Positions 48,783 to 60,935 of a DNA stretch of 63,773 nucleotides are shown here, piece after piece. Numbering within the stretch: position 1 is the stretch's first letter; each line of letters opens with the position of its first letter. The stretch covers positions 1 through 63,773 of the forward strand of contig CAJPFN010000059.1 of assembly GCA_905339215.1 (NCBI GenBank). Reading direction: 5' to 3'. The stretch comes from Rhizobiaceae bacterium (GTDB lineage: Bacteria; Pseudomonadota; Alphaproteobacteria; Rhizobiales; Rhizobiaceae). Both the position numbers and the translations under genes were made by a program. Under the pieces are notes generated by a model that saw only the letters and a program-made list of their open reading frames with translations, was not told where the DNA came from and did not search any database.

Positions 48783-50309
48783 ATGAATGCCGTCAACGGC
48801 ACACCTGACGAAGCGCCGCTCGACGTGCTCATCGTCGGCGCGGGACTCTCCGGAATCTGCGCCGCCAGCTATCTCGCAAGAGAGTTGCCGCGCAAGAGCT
48901 GGACGATCCTCGAGGCGCGCAGCGACCTCGGCGGCACGTGGGACCTGTTCCGCTATCCGGGCATCCGCTCGGATTCCGACCTCTTCACCTTCGGTTTCGA
49001 GTTCAAGCCGTGGCGTTCCGAGAAGGCGATCGCAGACGCCCCGGACATCCTCGTCTACCTGCGCGAGGCGGCGGCCGAAAGCGGCGCCGACAAGAAGATC
49101 CGCTATCATCACAAGGTGCTGCGCGCCGAATGGGACAGCAAAGCCGCGCTGTGGACGGTGACAGCGCACCGCACGGATATCGGCGCCGAAGCGAGGATAC
49201 GCGCCCGCTGGCTGTTCTGCGCGACCGGCTACTACGACTACGACCGGGGCTACAGCCCGCCATTTGCCGGGATGGACGATTTCCGCGGCACGCTGATCCA
49301 CCCTCAGCACTGGCCGGCCGACTTCGACTACGCCGGCAAGAAGATCGCCGTGATCGGCAGCGGCGCCACGGCGGTGACGCTGGTGCCGGCGCTGGCGGCG
49401 ACGGCGGCGCACGTCACCCAGATCCAGCGCACGCCGACCTATGTGATGCCGCTCCCCTCGCGCGACTGGCTGGCCGACCTCTTCCGCCGCTTCCTTCCCG
49501 AGGTCCGCGCCCATGCGGCGGCGCGCAAAGCCAACGTGCTCCGCCAGCGCTGGTTCTGGCTGCTGTGCCGCAATCATCCCAAGCTGGCGCGGCGGCTGAT
49601 CCGATGGAGCAACCGGCGCTCGCTGCCGAAGGGCTATCCGGTCGACGTCCACTTCAACCCACCCTACGACCCGTGGGACCAAAGGCTGTGCGTGGCGCCG
49701 GACGGCGATCTCTTCAAGGCGATTCGCGCGGGACGCGCCTCGATCGTCACCGGCACGATCGACCGCATCACCGAGACCGGCGTGCGCATGGCCTCCGGCG
49801 AGGAGATCGAGGCGGACGCGATCGTCACTGCGACCGGCCTCCAGATCAAGCTCTTCGGCGGCGCCGGACTCTTCGTCGATGGCGGCCGTGTCGAACCGTC
49901 GGAGCGCCTGGTCTTCAAGGGCATGATGCTCGACGGCGTACCGAACTTCTGCTTCGCCGCCGGCTATACGAACTCGGCATGGACATTGAAGGTCGGGCTT
50001 TTATGCCAACAATTCTGTCGGCTGCTCGCCCTCATGGACACGGAGGGCCACGCCGTCTGCGTCGCCGAGCGGCCGCCGGGCGAGATCGCGACACGGCCGC
50101 TGCTCGACTTCGGCGCCGGCTACGTGAAACGCGCGATCGACATGCTGCCGCGCCAGGGCGACCGGGCGCCGTGGGAGATGACGTTCAACTATGTCGAAGA
50201 CGCCAGGATGCTGAGCCGCGGCGAGATCAAGGACCCGGCGCTGCGCTTTCTGCCGGGACAGGACGGAAATGCCGACGCCGCCCGCGTTGCCGGCGCAACT
50301 GCCGCGTGA
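48783..50309 (+). CDS. Baeyer-Villiger-type flavin monooxygenase
   Basis: A 508-residue FAD/NADPH enzyme. FAD Rossmann motif VLIVGAGLSGICAASY; FRYPGIRSDSDLFTFGF; the Baeyer-Villiger fingerprint FRGTLIHPQHWP near residue 166-177; NADPH Rossmann motif VIGSGATAVTLVPAL. It would insert oxygen next to a ketone to give an ester or lactone, a natural feed for the lactonases encoded in the operon to its left. AAGGAG lies 7 nt before the ATG. It is divergent from the ABC binding-protein gene and convergent with mdeB. Confidence 0.9.
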   Translation: MNAVNGTPDEAPLDVLIVGAGLSGICAASYLARELPRKSWTILEARSDLGGTWDLFRYPGIRSDSDLFTFGFEFKPWRSEKAIADAPDILVYLREAAAESGADKKIRYHHKVLRAEWDSKAALWTVTAHRTDIGAEARIRARWLFCATGYYDYDRGYSPPFAGMDDFRGTLIHPQHWPADFDYAGKKIAVIGSGATAVTLVPALAATAAHVTQIQRTPTYVMPLPSRDWLADLFRRFLPEVRAHAAARKANVLRQRWFWLLCRNHPKLARRLIRWSNRRSLPKGYPVDVHFNPPYDPWDQRLCVAPDGDLFKAIRAGRASIVTGTIDRITETGVRMASGEEIEADAIVTATGLQIKLFGGAGLFVDGGRVEPSERLVFKGMMLDGVPNFCFAAGYTNSAWTLKVGLLCQQFCRLLALMDTEGHAVCVAERPPGEIATRPLLDFGAGYVKRAIDMLPRQGDRAPWEMTFNYVEDARMLSRGEIKDPALRFLPGQDGNADAARVAGATAA

Positions 50310-50366
50310 CGGGCGGCGGCCGAGCGCCGAGAGAAATCCGGGTGGCGCTCGGCGGCCGCCTGCTCC

Positions 50367-52739
50367 CTACGCCAGCAACCGGATCGGCCTGCCCGGCGCA
50401 ATCCGCGAGGCGGCGCGGACGATCGCGTCGGCGTCGATGCCGAAATGGCGGTAGAGGTCGCCGATCGTGCCGGTCTGGCCGAAATGCTCGACGCCGAGCG
50501 GCACGGTCCGGAGTCCCGACACCGCGCCCAGCCAGGCGAGCGTGGCCGGATGGCCGTCGATCACGGTGATCAGCGTGCAGTGCGCCGGCAGCGCCTCGAG
50601 CAGGCGCTCGACGTGGCTGGTCGCGCCGGCGAAGCCGCGGGCGCGCGCCCGCCGCGCCGCCGTCCAGCCGGCGTTCAGCCGGTCGGCGGAGGTGACGGCG
50701 AGAACGCCGATGTCGCGTCGAGAGCCCATGATGCGGCCGGCCGCCTCGATTGCCTCGGGCGCGACCGCGCCCTGGTAGCAGATGACAACCTCTGCGTTCG
50801 GCCCCGGCTCGCGCAGCCAGTAGGCGCCGTCGATGACGCCCTGCTCGAAGCCGCTTCCGGGCCGCCGCCCGGCCTGCTCGATCGGCCGCGTCGACAGGCG
50901 CAGATAGACCGAGCCGCCGGTCTCGTCGCGCAGCCAGGTGCGCTCGTCGGGGTCGCCCTCGCCGTCGCGCTGGAGGTAGTCGAAGGCCCAGGCCATGACG
51001 ATGGACAGCTCGTCGAGATAGGCCGGCTCGAAGCTCGCCAGCCCGTCCTGGGCCATCCCGATCAGCGGCGTGCCGATCGACTGGTGCGCACCGCCCTCGG
51101 GCGCCAGTGTGACGCCTGACGGCGTGCCGACCAGCAGGAATCGGGCATCCTGGTAACAGGCGTAGTTCAGCGCATCGAGGCCGCGGGCGACGAAGGGATC
51201 GTAGACCGTGCCGACCGGGATCAGCCGCTCGCCGAACAGGCTGTGGGAGAGGCCGGCGGCGCCGAGCATCAGCATCAGGTTCATTTCGGCGATGCCCAGC
51301 TCGACGTGCTGGCCGGACGGCGAGAATGCCCATTTCTGTGCCGATGGCACGCGCTCGTCGCGGAAGACGTCGGCGCGCGGCGCGCGGGCGAAGAGGCCGC
51401 GCCGGTTGACCCAGCCGCCGAGATTGGTCGACACGGTGACGTCGGGCGACATGGTGACGATGCGGTCGGCGAGCGGGCCGCCGGCGCGGGCGAGTTCGTC
51501 CATGATCTTGCCGAAGCCGGCCTGGGTCGACTGAACCTTGTCGTCGAGGGCGACGGCTGCCGGAACCGGCAGGGCGGGCGCGGAATGGCGCCGCCGCCCC
51601 TTGGCGAAGAACGGGACGCGGCCGAGAAAGGATTTCAGCGCGGCGACGTCGGGCACGGCCGCAAACGGCTCCCATTCCTGCCCTTCCGGCACCGCCATGG
51701 CGGCGCGGAAGACCTCCATCTGCGCAGGCGTCATCAGGCCGGCATGGTTGTCCTTGTGGCCGGCGAGCGGCGTGCCCCAGCCCTTCACCGTATAGGCGAG
51801 GAAGACGGTCGGCCGGTCGTCGTTGACGGCGTCGAAGGCCCGGCACAGCGTTTCAAGACAATGGCCGCCGAGGTTCTCCATCAGCGCGGCGAGTTCGGCG
51901 TCGGTGCGCCGCGAGAGCAGCGCGGCGGCCGCCGGATCGCCGGCGAGATCGACTGCCAGGCGCTCGCGCCAGGCCTCGCCGCCCCGGAAGGTCAACGCCG
52001 AATAGAGCGCGTTGGAGCAGGCGTCGATCCAGTCGCGCAGGGCCGCGCCGCCCGGCTCGGCGAAGGCCGCCTCTTGCAGCGCGCCATATTTCAAGCGCGC
52101 GACGCGCCATCCGAACGCGCCGAAAATCGCCTCGATGCGCGCCCACAGGCCTTCGCGGACGACGCCGTCGAGGCTCTGGCGATTGTAGTCGATCACCCAC
52201 CAGACATTGCGCAGGTCGTGTTTCCAGCCCTCCTGCAGGGCCTCGTAGATGTTGCCCTCGTCGAGCTCGGCGTCGCCGATCAGCGCCACCATGCGGCCTT
52301 CCGGTCCCGCACCCCAGCCGTGGCCGCGGAGATAGTCCTGGGCGATCGAGGCGAATACCGGAAAGGCGGCGCCGAGGCCGACCGAGCCGGTGGAAAAGTC
52401 GACGTCGTCGACGTCCTTGGTGCGCGAGGGATAGCTCTGCGCGCCGCCATAGGCGCGGAAGGCCTCCAGCCGGTCGCGGGTCTGGTTGCCCATCAGGTAC
52501 TGGATGGCGTGGAAGACCGGGCCGGCGTGCGGTTTCACCGCGACGCGGTCCTCGGGACGCAGCGCATGGAAATAGAGCGCCGTCATGATCGCCGCCATCG
52601 AGGCGGAACTGGCCTGGTGGCCGCCGACCTTGACGTCGCCCTCCCCCTTCGGGCGCAGGTGATTGGCGTTGTGGATCGTCCAGCAGGACAGCCACAGCAG
52701 CCGGCGGTGCAGCGTTTCGAGGTTATCGAGATCGGTCAT
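50367..52739 (-). CDS. mdeB: Homodimeric 2-oxoacid dehydrogenase E1/transketolase-like, MdeB type
   Basis: A 790-residue TPP enzyme of the AceE/transketolase group: VKVGGHQASSASMAAIM, TPP motif GDAELDEGN...IDYN near 160-185, and HVELGIAEMNLMLMLGA in the central domain. It is shorter than AceE (about 890). It follows the methionine gamma-lyase gene by 42 nt, as MdeB does in the Pseudomonas putida mdeRAB locus, where it is proposed to decarboxylate the 2-oxobutyrate released by MdeA. Assignment rests on that context plus family; it could also accept other 2-oxoacids. Confidence 0.8.
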   Translation of the reverse strand: MTDLDNLETLHRRLLWLSCWTIHNANHLRPKGEGDVKVGGHQASSASMAAIMTALYFHALRPEDRVAVKPHAGPVFHAIQYLMGNQTRDRLEAFRAYGGAQSYPSRTKDVDDVDFSTGSVGLGAAFPVFASIAQDYLRGHGWGAGPEGRMVALIGDAELDEGNIYEALQEGWKHDLRNVWWVIDYNRQSLDGVVREGLWARIEAIFGAFGWRVARLKYGALQEAAFAEPGGAALRDWIDACSNALYSALTFRGGEAWRERLAVDLAGDPAAAALLSRRTDAELAALMENLGGHCLETLCRAFDAVNDDRPTVFLAYTVKGWGTPLAGHKDNHAGLMTPAQMEVFRAAMAVPEGQEWEPFAAVPDVAALKSFLGRVPFFAKGRRRHSAPALPVPAAVALDDKVQSTQAGFGKIMDELARAGGPLADRIVTMSPDVTVSTNLGGWVNRRGLFARAPRADVFRDERVPSAQKWAFSPSGQHVELGIAEMNLMLMLGAAGLSHSLFGERLIPVGTVYDPFVARGLDALNYACYQDARFLLVGTPSGVTLAPEGGAHQSIGTPLIGMAQDGLASFEPAYLDELSIVMAWAFDYLQRDGEGDPDERTWLRDETGGSVYLRLSTRPIEQAGRRPGSGFEQGVIDGAYWLREPGPNAEVVICYQGAVAPEAIEAAGRIMGSRRDIGVLAVTSADRLNAGWTAARRARARGFAGATSHVERLLEALPAHCTLITVIDGHPATLAWLGAVSGLRTVPLGVEHFGQTGTIGDLYRHFGIDADAIVRAASRIAPGRPIRLLA

Positions 52740-52781
52740 CGGATGCTCCTCCCAGCGTGCCGTCGCCCCGATTAAAGACGA

Positions 52782-53987
52782 TCAGGCGGCCTTCGCCAGC
52801 GGCTCGTCAAGCGCTGCCTCGAGGTCGGCCAGGATGTCGGGCAGGTCTTCGAGCCCGACCGACAGGCGGATCAGCCCTTCGGAGATGCCGTGGGCGGCGC
52901 GCTCCTCCGGCGTATAGGTCGAGTGGGTCATCGACGCCGGGTGCTGGACGAGGCTCTCGGCATCGCCCAGCGACACCGCCCGGCGGATCAATTGCAGTCG
53001 GTTCATCATGCGGCAGCCTGCGGAGAAGCCGCCCTTCAGCTCAAAGGCGATCATGGCGCCGAAGCCCGGCATCTGCCGCGCGGCGAGCGCGTGCTGCGCG
53101 AACGACGGAAGGCCCGGATAATACACCGCGCCGACCGCGGGATGGATTTCGAGGAAGCGGGCCACCGCCATCGCGCTCTGGCAATGCCTCTCGACCCTGA
53201 GCGCCAGCGTCTTCAGCCCGCGCAGCACCAGCATGGCGTTGAACGGCGCCATGACCGCGCCGGTCATGTCCTTCATGCCGACTGTGCGGACCTGGGCGAT
53301 GTGCTCGGCGGAGCCGACGGCGATGCCGCCGACGAGGTCTCCGTGGCCGCCCATGTACTTCGTCGCCGAGTGGACGACGATGTCGGCGCCATGCTCGATC
53401 GGTCGGGTCAGCACCGGCGTCGCGTAGGTGTTGTCGACGACGGTGAGCGCGCCGTGGGCCCTGGCGATCGCCGTCACCGCGGCGATGTCGACGAGGCGCA
53501 TGTTCGGGTTGGCGGGGGTCTCGAAGTAGACGATCCGCGTCTTCGGGCTCATCGCCTTCTCCAGCATGGCCGGGTCGGTCAGGTCGGCGTGGGTGATGGT
53601 GACACCGAAGCGCGAAAGCCCGTGGCGCATGTAGGCGAAGGTGCAGCCATAGAGCGTCGTGTCGGTGACGATCTCGTCGCCGGGCGACAGGAAGGTCCAG
53701 AGCACCGAGGTGATCGCCCCCATGCCGGAGGCGAGCGCGAGACCGGCTTCGGCGCCCTCGAGGTCGGCGCAGCGGCGCTCGAGCAGGTCGAGCGTCGGGT
53801 TGGAGATGCGCGAATAGATATGGCCGGGGCGCTCGCCGGAGAAGATCGCGGCGCCTGCCTCGACCGTTTCGAAGGCGAAGGTCGACGTCAGGTGCAGCGG
53901 CGGGGTGAGCGCGCCTTCATTGTCCATCGGTTCGTAGCCGTGATGGATGGCGCGGGTGGAAAATCCGGAGGGACGGTCGGCATGCAT
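52782..53987 (-). CDS. mdeA: L-methionine gamma-lyase
   Basis: A 401-residue PLP enzyme of the Cys/Met-metabolism family. The PLP lysine is K210 in HSATKYMGGHGDLVGG. The substrate-pocket cysteine diagnostic of methionine gamma-lyase is present (TLYGCTFAYMRHG, Cys115), where cystathionine enzymes have other residues. It converts L-methionine to methanethiol, 2-oxobutyrate and ammonia. Start is ATG 53987, with AGGAG 7 nt upstream. It is divergent from mdeR and precedes mdeB, the known mde arrangement. Confidence 0.9.
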   Translation of the reverse strand: MHADRPSGFSTRAIHHGYEPMDNEGALTPPLHLTSTFAFETVEAGAAIFSGERPGHIYSRISNPTLDLLERRCADLEGAEAGLALASGMGAITSVLWTFLSPGDEIVTDTTLYGCTFAYMRHGLSRFGVTITHADLTDPAMLEKAMSPKTRIVYFETPANPNMRLVDIAAVTAIARAHGALTVVDNTYATPVLTRPIEHGADIVVHSATKYMGGHGDLVGGIAVGSAEHIAQVRTVGMKDMTGAVMAPFNAMLVLRGLKTLALRVERHCQSAMAVARFLEIHPAVGAVYYPGLPSFAQHALAARQMPGFGAMIAFELKGGFSAGCRMMNRLQLIRRAVSLGDAESLVQHPASMTHSTYTPEERAAHGISEGLIRLSVGLEDLPDILADLEAALDEPLAKAA

Positions 53988-54040
53988 GGCGAACTCCTGC
54001 TGTGTCCAAGGCAGGATAGGCGATCGGCGCTGGCGTTTTC

Positions 54041-54093
54041 TTGCTATTTGTGTCAATATTCTCTCTGAATATAGCATTTCCTGCCACTAGGTG
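54041..54093. promoter_or_regulatory. mdeR-mdeA intergenic control region
   Basis: An AT-rich island in the 112-bp divergent gap. It contains the inverted repeat ATATTC-N5-GAATAT (54056-54072), suited to an Lrp-type dimer. On the plus strand TTGTGT and TATAGC, 16 bp apart, can serve as -35 and -10 of mdeR and would be covered by the repeat. A TTGACA is present on the minus strand (54051-54056 region), but without a well-spaced -10. AGGTGA before ATG 54100 is the likely mdeR ribosome site. Confidence 0.5.
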
Positions 54094-54099
54094 ACTGAA

Positions 54100-54558
54100 A
54101 TGACGCTCATGGATGCCAAGGATCGCCAGATCGTCCGTGCTCTGCAGAAGGACGGGCGGCTGACCAACCAGGACCTCGCCGATCGGGTGGCACTGTCGCC
54201 ATCGCCCTGCCTCAGGCGCGTCAGGCTGCTCGAGGAACGCGGCATCATCACCGGCTACGCGGCACGGGTCGACGCCAAGGCCTACGGACTTTCGGTCACG
54301 GCCTTCATCCGGATCGCGCTGCAGCGCCACGAGAAGGACAGCGTGCGCCTGTTCGAGGCGCGGGTCATCGAGATCGACGAGATCCTCGAATGCCACCTGA
54401 TGACCGGAGATGCCGACTATCTGCTGAAGGTGATGGTGGCAGACCTCGACGCCTACGAGGCTTTCGTGCGCAACAGGCTGCACGCCATCCCCGGCATCGC
54501 CTCGATCAACACCAGCCTGGTCTACGGCGTCGTCAAGGATTCGAAGGTCTTTCCCTGA
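54100..54558 (+). CDS. mdeR: Lrp/AsnC-family regulator MdeR
   Basis: A 152-residue regulator: N-terminal helix-turn-helix (RQIVRALQKDGRLTNQDLADRVALS, PCLRRVRLLEERGII) and C-terminal RAM ligand domain (CHLMTGDADYLLKVMV). Divergent from mdeA, as in the P. putida mde locus, where MdeR activates mdeAB. ATG 54100 is chosen because AGGTGA lies 6 nt upstream; GTG 54091 is the alternative. It converges with the pyruvate kinase-like gene 14 nt downstream. Confidence 0.88.
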   Translation: MTLMDAKDRQIVRALQKDGRLTNQDLADRVALSPSPCLRRVRLLEERGIITGYAARVDAKAYGLSVTAFIRIALQRHEKDSVRLFEARVIEIDEILECHLMTGDADYLLKVMVADLDAYEAFVRNRLHAIPGIASINTSLVYGVVKDSKVFP

Positions 54559-54572
54559 CACCGGGGCCTGAC

Positions 54573-56058
54573 CTACCAGGACCTCAGGGCGCGCAGTCGC
54601 GGCGTCTTCTTGAAAACGTGCTCGTCCATGCGTGCCAGCAGCCGGTCGAGGACGTCGACCGCCGCCGCGACCATCGGACCCCTTGTTCAGCATCACGCAT
54701 TCGGCGCGCGCCGCCATGGCGGCGTCGGTCATCTCGCCGCGCGAGGGAATGCCGTCCTTGACGAGGCCTTCCAGGACCTGCGTCGCCCACACGACCGGCA
54801 CGCTCGCCGCCTCACAGATCCAGAGGATCTCCTCCTGCATCTCCGCCAGACGTTCGAAGCCGATCTCGGCGGCGAGATCGCCGCGCGCGATCATGACGCC
54901 GAACGGGCGTCGGCCGCCTGCTGCGGCGATCAGGTCCGGCAGGTTGCGCACCGCCGCGGGCCGCTCGATCTTGGCGACAAGGCCAAGCGGCCGGACGCGG
55001 CCCCCGTGGCGTGCGAGCGCATCCTCGAGCAGCTGGATGTCGCACGGCCGGCTGACGAAGGAATAGCCGATCATGTCGGCGCATTCGATGACCGCGGCGA
55101 GATCCGCCTCGTCCTTTGCCGTCAGCGGCGAGAGACCGAGGGCGGTGTCGGGCAGGTTGATGCCCTTTTCCGGCTTGAGCTTCGCGCCCCGCTCCTTCGC
55201 CCGCTCGACGCGCACAACCGCCTCGCCGCCGCCGGCGCTCTCGATGACCCCTTCGAGCTTGCCGTCGTCGTAGCGAAAGCGATGCCCCGGCTCGAGACGG
55301 GTGACGATTTCCGGCAGCGACACGGCCGCGCTGAACGGCATGTCAAGCGTCGGCCGCGGCGGACCGGCCGAGACGAGGCGGAAGGCGTCGCCGGAATGAA
55401 GCCGCGCCTTGGGTTCGGGCAAGGCGACCGCGCCGGTGCGGATCTTCGGACCGGCAATGTCCATCAGAATCTTCAGCCGACGTCCGACGGCCGCAGCGGC
55501 GGCCTCGACGTTGCGGGCCATCGCCCGCCAGGCTTCTACGCCGTCATGAGCGCAATTGATGCGCGCCACGTCCATTCCACTGCGGGCGAGCGATACGACC
55601 CAGTCGCGGTCGACCGCGGCCTCGGATGGCAGGGTGACCATGATGCGGCTGCGGCGGTTGCGTGGCGCAGCGCCGAAGAGGCGGTCAGAGGCCGCCGCAA
55701 GCCGGGCTTCGCCGGCAAAGAAGTCGTCTTCTGTCGGCGCAGCAAACGGCGCCGGACGCCCTTCCAGCGCCGCCAGCGCGGCGAGTGCGGCGTCGAGCGT
55801 GGGCAACACACGGCTTTCCAGACGGCCGAGCGAGGACAGGCCTCGCCACATCAACTGCCGCTGCAGCATGCGGATGTCGTGATGTCGGAGCGAGAGATAG
55901 TGGGCGAGATTGACGAGTGAGGGGTCGTCGCCGGCACCGAAGGCGCGGAAGCGCGCGATCTTCTCCGCCGAACCGGCGGCAACCGCCTCCCGCAGTTCGA
56001 GCGCCTCCTCGAAGATCCGTTCCGCCGCACGATCGGGCGGCATGTCGTGCGCATTCAC
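54573..56058 (-). pseudogene. Pyruvate kinase-like gene with a +1 frameshift near its 3' end
   Basis: The main frame encodes a pyruvate kinase barrel with an N-terminal helical extension (LVNLAHYLSLRHHDIRML). Landmarks: RSRIMVTLPSE, LMDIAGPKIRTG, SFVSRPCDIQLL, LVAKIERPAAV, MIARGDLAAEIG, and TQVLEGLVKDGIPSRGEMTDA. After AECVMLNKG the frame turns into nonsense and runs on antisense through mdeR. Removing one base (T at 54678) restores PMVAAAVDVLDRLLARMDEH and a C-terminus KKTPRLRALRSW followed by TAG at 54573. This is a one-base insertion, either real or a sequencing error. Start is GTG 56058 or ATG 56043. The first is uncertain. Confidence 0.8.
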
Positions 56059-56175
56059 CGATGCAGCCCCCAGCCTGCCGCGCGGCGATCAGCCGGGACG
56101 GCGACGAGAATCTAGGGTAGCGCGATGACGGGCGGGTGACGGTCCGGCCGGGCGGGGGAAAATGTCGCACCGCCG

Positions 56176-56204
56176 GAAAAAGAAAAGCCGGGACGGTGCC
56201 CGGC
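56176..56204 (-). terminator. Rho-independent terminator of hupB
   Basis: A GCCGGG/CCCGGC hairpin with a six-base loop (56187-56204), followed on the minus strand by TTTTCTTTTT. It lies 28 nt past the hupB stop. A textbook intrinsic terminator. Confidence 0.9.
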
Positions 56205-56232
56205 TCCTCGGATCGTCGAAGGGATCGACGGA

Positions 56233-56505
56233 TCAGTTCACGGCGTCCTTGAGGCCCTTGCCGGCGGAGAACTTCGGCACGCTGCGCGCCGGGATCTTCA
56301 CTTCGGCACCGGTCTGCGGGTTGCGGCCGGTGGTGGCGGCGCGCTTGGTGACGCTGAAATTGCCGAATCCGACGAGGCGCACGTCGCCACCCTTCTTCAA
56401 CTCGGAGGTGATGACGGAAAACACCGCATCGACCGCCGACTGAGCGTCGCTCTTCGAAATCTTCGCTGCGTCAGCGACGGCAGACACCAGTTCGTTCTTG
56501 TTCAT
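56233..56505 (-). CDS. hupB: DNA-binding protein HU
   Basis: A 90-residue nucleoid protein: MNKNELVSAVADAAKISKSDA, GFGNFSVTKRAATTGRNPQTG with the DNA-intercalating NP in the beta arm, and VPKFSAGKGLKDAVN. It binds and bends DNA without strong sequence preference. Start is ATG 56505 with AAGGA 8 nt upstream; the TTG one codon earlier is unlikely. It follows lon, the standard alphaproteobacterial order, and has its own terminator. Confidence 0.97.
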   Translation of the reverse strand: MNKNELVSAVADAAKISKSDAQSAVDAVFSVITSELKKGGDVRLVGFGNFSVTKRAATTGRNPQTGAEVKIPARSVPKFSAGKGLKDAVN

Positions 56506-56641
56506 CAAAACATCCTTCCTTGAGAATACCGGGATTTCGATTCGACCGGCAGAAAACGGACTCTAGAAAGAACCGTTCCCGCCACCAAGTCCTATTTGCG
56601 TTCCGCGGGCCTGAATCGCCCGGTTTTCCGGGCTTTTTCAC

Positions 56642-56672
56642 AAAAAAAGCCGGGCACTGGGCCCGGCTTTTT
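56642..56672. terminator. Two-way intrinsic terminator after lon
   Basis: A 7-bp stem GCCGGGC/GCCCGGC with loop ACTGG (56649-56667), flanked by A7 on the left and T5 on the right, so both strands read stem plus U-run. On the minus strand it ends lon, 20 nt after its stop. Confidence 0.88.
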
Positions 56673-56691
56673 CCGACCTGTCGCTTTGCGG

Positions 56692-59109
<2,418 letters not shown>

Positions 59110-59282
59110 GGACTTACCTTTCCTGTCGCAGCCGCCACGGGGAGCCGACCGCGAATCTCATATTAACGGTCGCCGGCCGTTCCGCCTATCGTCCTTGAGG
59201 TGGGACATTGCAGCGCGGAATGCGGTCTCGACCTGGGCCATAAGTGGAGGCCCCAGCGGGCAAGATCAAGGGTTAACCGATT

Positions 59283-59312
59283 CAAACACAAACGGCGCCC
59301 GAAGGCGCCGTT
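59283..59312 (-). terminator. Intrinsic terminator of clpX
   Basis: A perfect 9-bp stem AACGGCGCC/GGCGCCGTT with a four-base loop (59291-59312), followed on the minus strand by TGTGTTTG. It lies 54 nt past the clpX stop in the 256-bp clpX-lon gap; the lon promoter should lie in the remaining sequence, but I see no strong boxes. Confidence 0.8.
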
Positions 59313-59365
59313 CCTGATTTGTGCACGGACGCTTCGCCGGCCCGCGCGGCCGGCCAGGTCGCGAG

Positions 59366-60640
59366 TTACGCGCTGACGGAACCCTTTTCCTTCTCGCGCT
59401 CTGAGTAGATGTAGAGCGGCCGGGCGTTGCCGGAGACGACCTCCTCGGAGATCACCACTTCCTGCACGCCCTCGAGCGCCGGCAGCTCGAACATGGTGTC
59501 GAGCAGGATCGCCTCCATGATGGAGCGCAGGCCGCGGGCGCCGGTCTTGCGCTCGATGGCGCGCTTGGCGATCGCCGACAGCGCGTTCTCGTGGAAGGTG
59601 AGATCGACGTTCTCCATCTCGAACAGCCGCTGGTACTGCTTGACCAGCGCGTTCTTCGGCTCTGTCAGGATCTGGATCAGCGCCGGCTCATCGAGATCCT
59701 CGAGGGTGGCGAGCACCGGCAGGCGGCCGACGAATTCGGGGATCAGGCCGAACTTCAGCAGATCCTCCGGCTCGACCTGGCGGAAAAGCTCGCCCGTGCG
59801 CCGGTCTTCCGGCGAGGCGACGGCCGCGCCGAAGCCGATCGAGGTCTTGCGGCCGCGGTCGGAGATGATCTTGTCCAGCCCGGCGAAGGCGCCACCGCAG
59901 ATGAACAGGATGTTCGCCGTGTCGACCTGGAGGAACTCCTGCTGCGGGTGCTTGCGGCCGCCCTGCGGAGGCACGGAAGCGACCGTGCCTTCCATGATCT
60001 TCAACAGCGCCTGCTGCACGCCCTCACCCGACACGTCGCGGGTGATCGAGGGATTGTCCGACTTGCGGGAAATCTTGTCGATCTCGTCGATGTAGACGAT
60101 GCCGCGCTGGGCACGCTCGACATTGTAGTCGGCGGCCTGGAGCAGCTTCAGGATGATGTTCTCGACGTCCTCGCCGACATAGCCGGCTTCCGTCAGCGTC
60201 GTGGCGTCGGCCATGGTGAAGGGCACGTCGATGATACGGGCCAGCGTCTGCGCGAGCAGCGTCTTGCCGCAGCCGGTCGGGCCGATCAGAAGGATGTTCG
60301 ACTTCGCCAGCTCGACGTCGTTGTTCTTCCCGGCGTGGGCCAGGCGCTTGTAGTGGTTGTGGACGGCAACCGAGAGAACCCGCTTCGCATAGGGCTGGCC
60401 AATGACGTAGTCGTCGAGGACCTTGAGGATCTCCTGCGGGGTCGGAACGCCCTCCCGCGACTTCACCATCGAGGTCTTGTTCTCCTCGCGTATGATGTCC
60501 ATGCACAGCTCGACGCATTCATCACAGATGAACACCGTCGGGCCGGCAATCAGCTTGCGAACCTCGTGCTGGCTCTTGCCGCAGAACGAACAGTAGAGCG
60601 TGTTCTTCGAGTCGCCGCCGCTGTTGCTGACCTTGCTCAT
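59366..60640 (-). CDS. clpX: ATP-dependent Clp protease ATPase subunit ClpX
   Basis: A 424-residue AAA+ unfoldase. N-terminal C4 zinc finger ([10 protein letters not shown]...[10 protein letters not shown]), Walker [13 protein letters not shown], Walker [10 protein letters not shown], pore loop GYVGEDVE, sensor 2 GARGLRS, and the ClpP-docking IGF loop (KTSIGFGA). It feeds tagged proteins to ClpP. Start ATG 60640. A 295-nt gap separates it from clpP; I see no gene there and presume it has its own promoter. Confidence 0.98.
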   Translation of the reverse strand: MSKVSNSGGDSKNTLYCSFCGKSQHEVRKLIAGPTVFICDECVELCMDIIREENKTSMVKSREGVPTPQEILKVLDDYVIGQPYAKRVLSVAVHNHYKRLAHAGKNNDVELAKSNILLIGPTGCGKTLLAQTLARIIDVPFTMADATTLTEAGYVGEDVENIILKLLQAADYNVERAQRGIVYIDEIDKISRKSDNPSITRDVSGEGVQQALLKIMEGTVASVPPQGGRKHPQQEFLQVDTANILFICGGAFAGLDKIISDRGRKTSIGFGAAVASPEDRRTGELFRQVEPEDLLKFGLIPEFVGRLPVLATLEDLDEPALIQILTEPKNALVKQYQRLFEMENVDLTFHENALSAIAKRAIERKTGARGLRSIMEAILLDTMFELPALEGVQEVVISEEVVSGNARPLYIYSEREKEKGSVSA

Positions 60641-60935
60641 GTGTCTCGTCCTTTCAGTTCCACCCGCCGCGATCGCGGCCGATGGCTGGATGGCAATTTG
60701 CGGCGAACGGTACGCCGGCGCAGGCGGCCAGACCCGGCTGCGCATTTCCGTACCAAACACAAACCAGAAATCGCGGCAATGATTCGAGGCTGCCCCGCCA
60801 CGAGGCTACGCGTCCGAAACTCAACATAGCCTTAACGTAGGTTCTGGCAATGCGGGAAGGAACAGCCAATTGTGACAGAAATGGCGCACCAGTTTCAAAA
60901 AAGCGTCATTCCAGACCGCCGCCCGCCCGATCCGC

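Noticed and set aside
53917-54572. The open tail of the pyruvate kinase frame running antisense through mdeR into mdeA
   Set aside because: Protein similarity to the family stops at the frameshift near 54678; beyond it the translation is a shadow of mdeR and mdeA on the other strand.
56060-56232. Second copy of the tRNA-Val 3' end (right attachment site of an island)
   Set aside because: I searched by eye for the GTTCGAGTCC...CGCCCACCA segment near hupB and found none, so no att pair is claimed.
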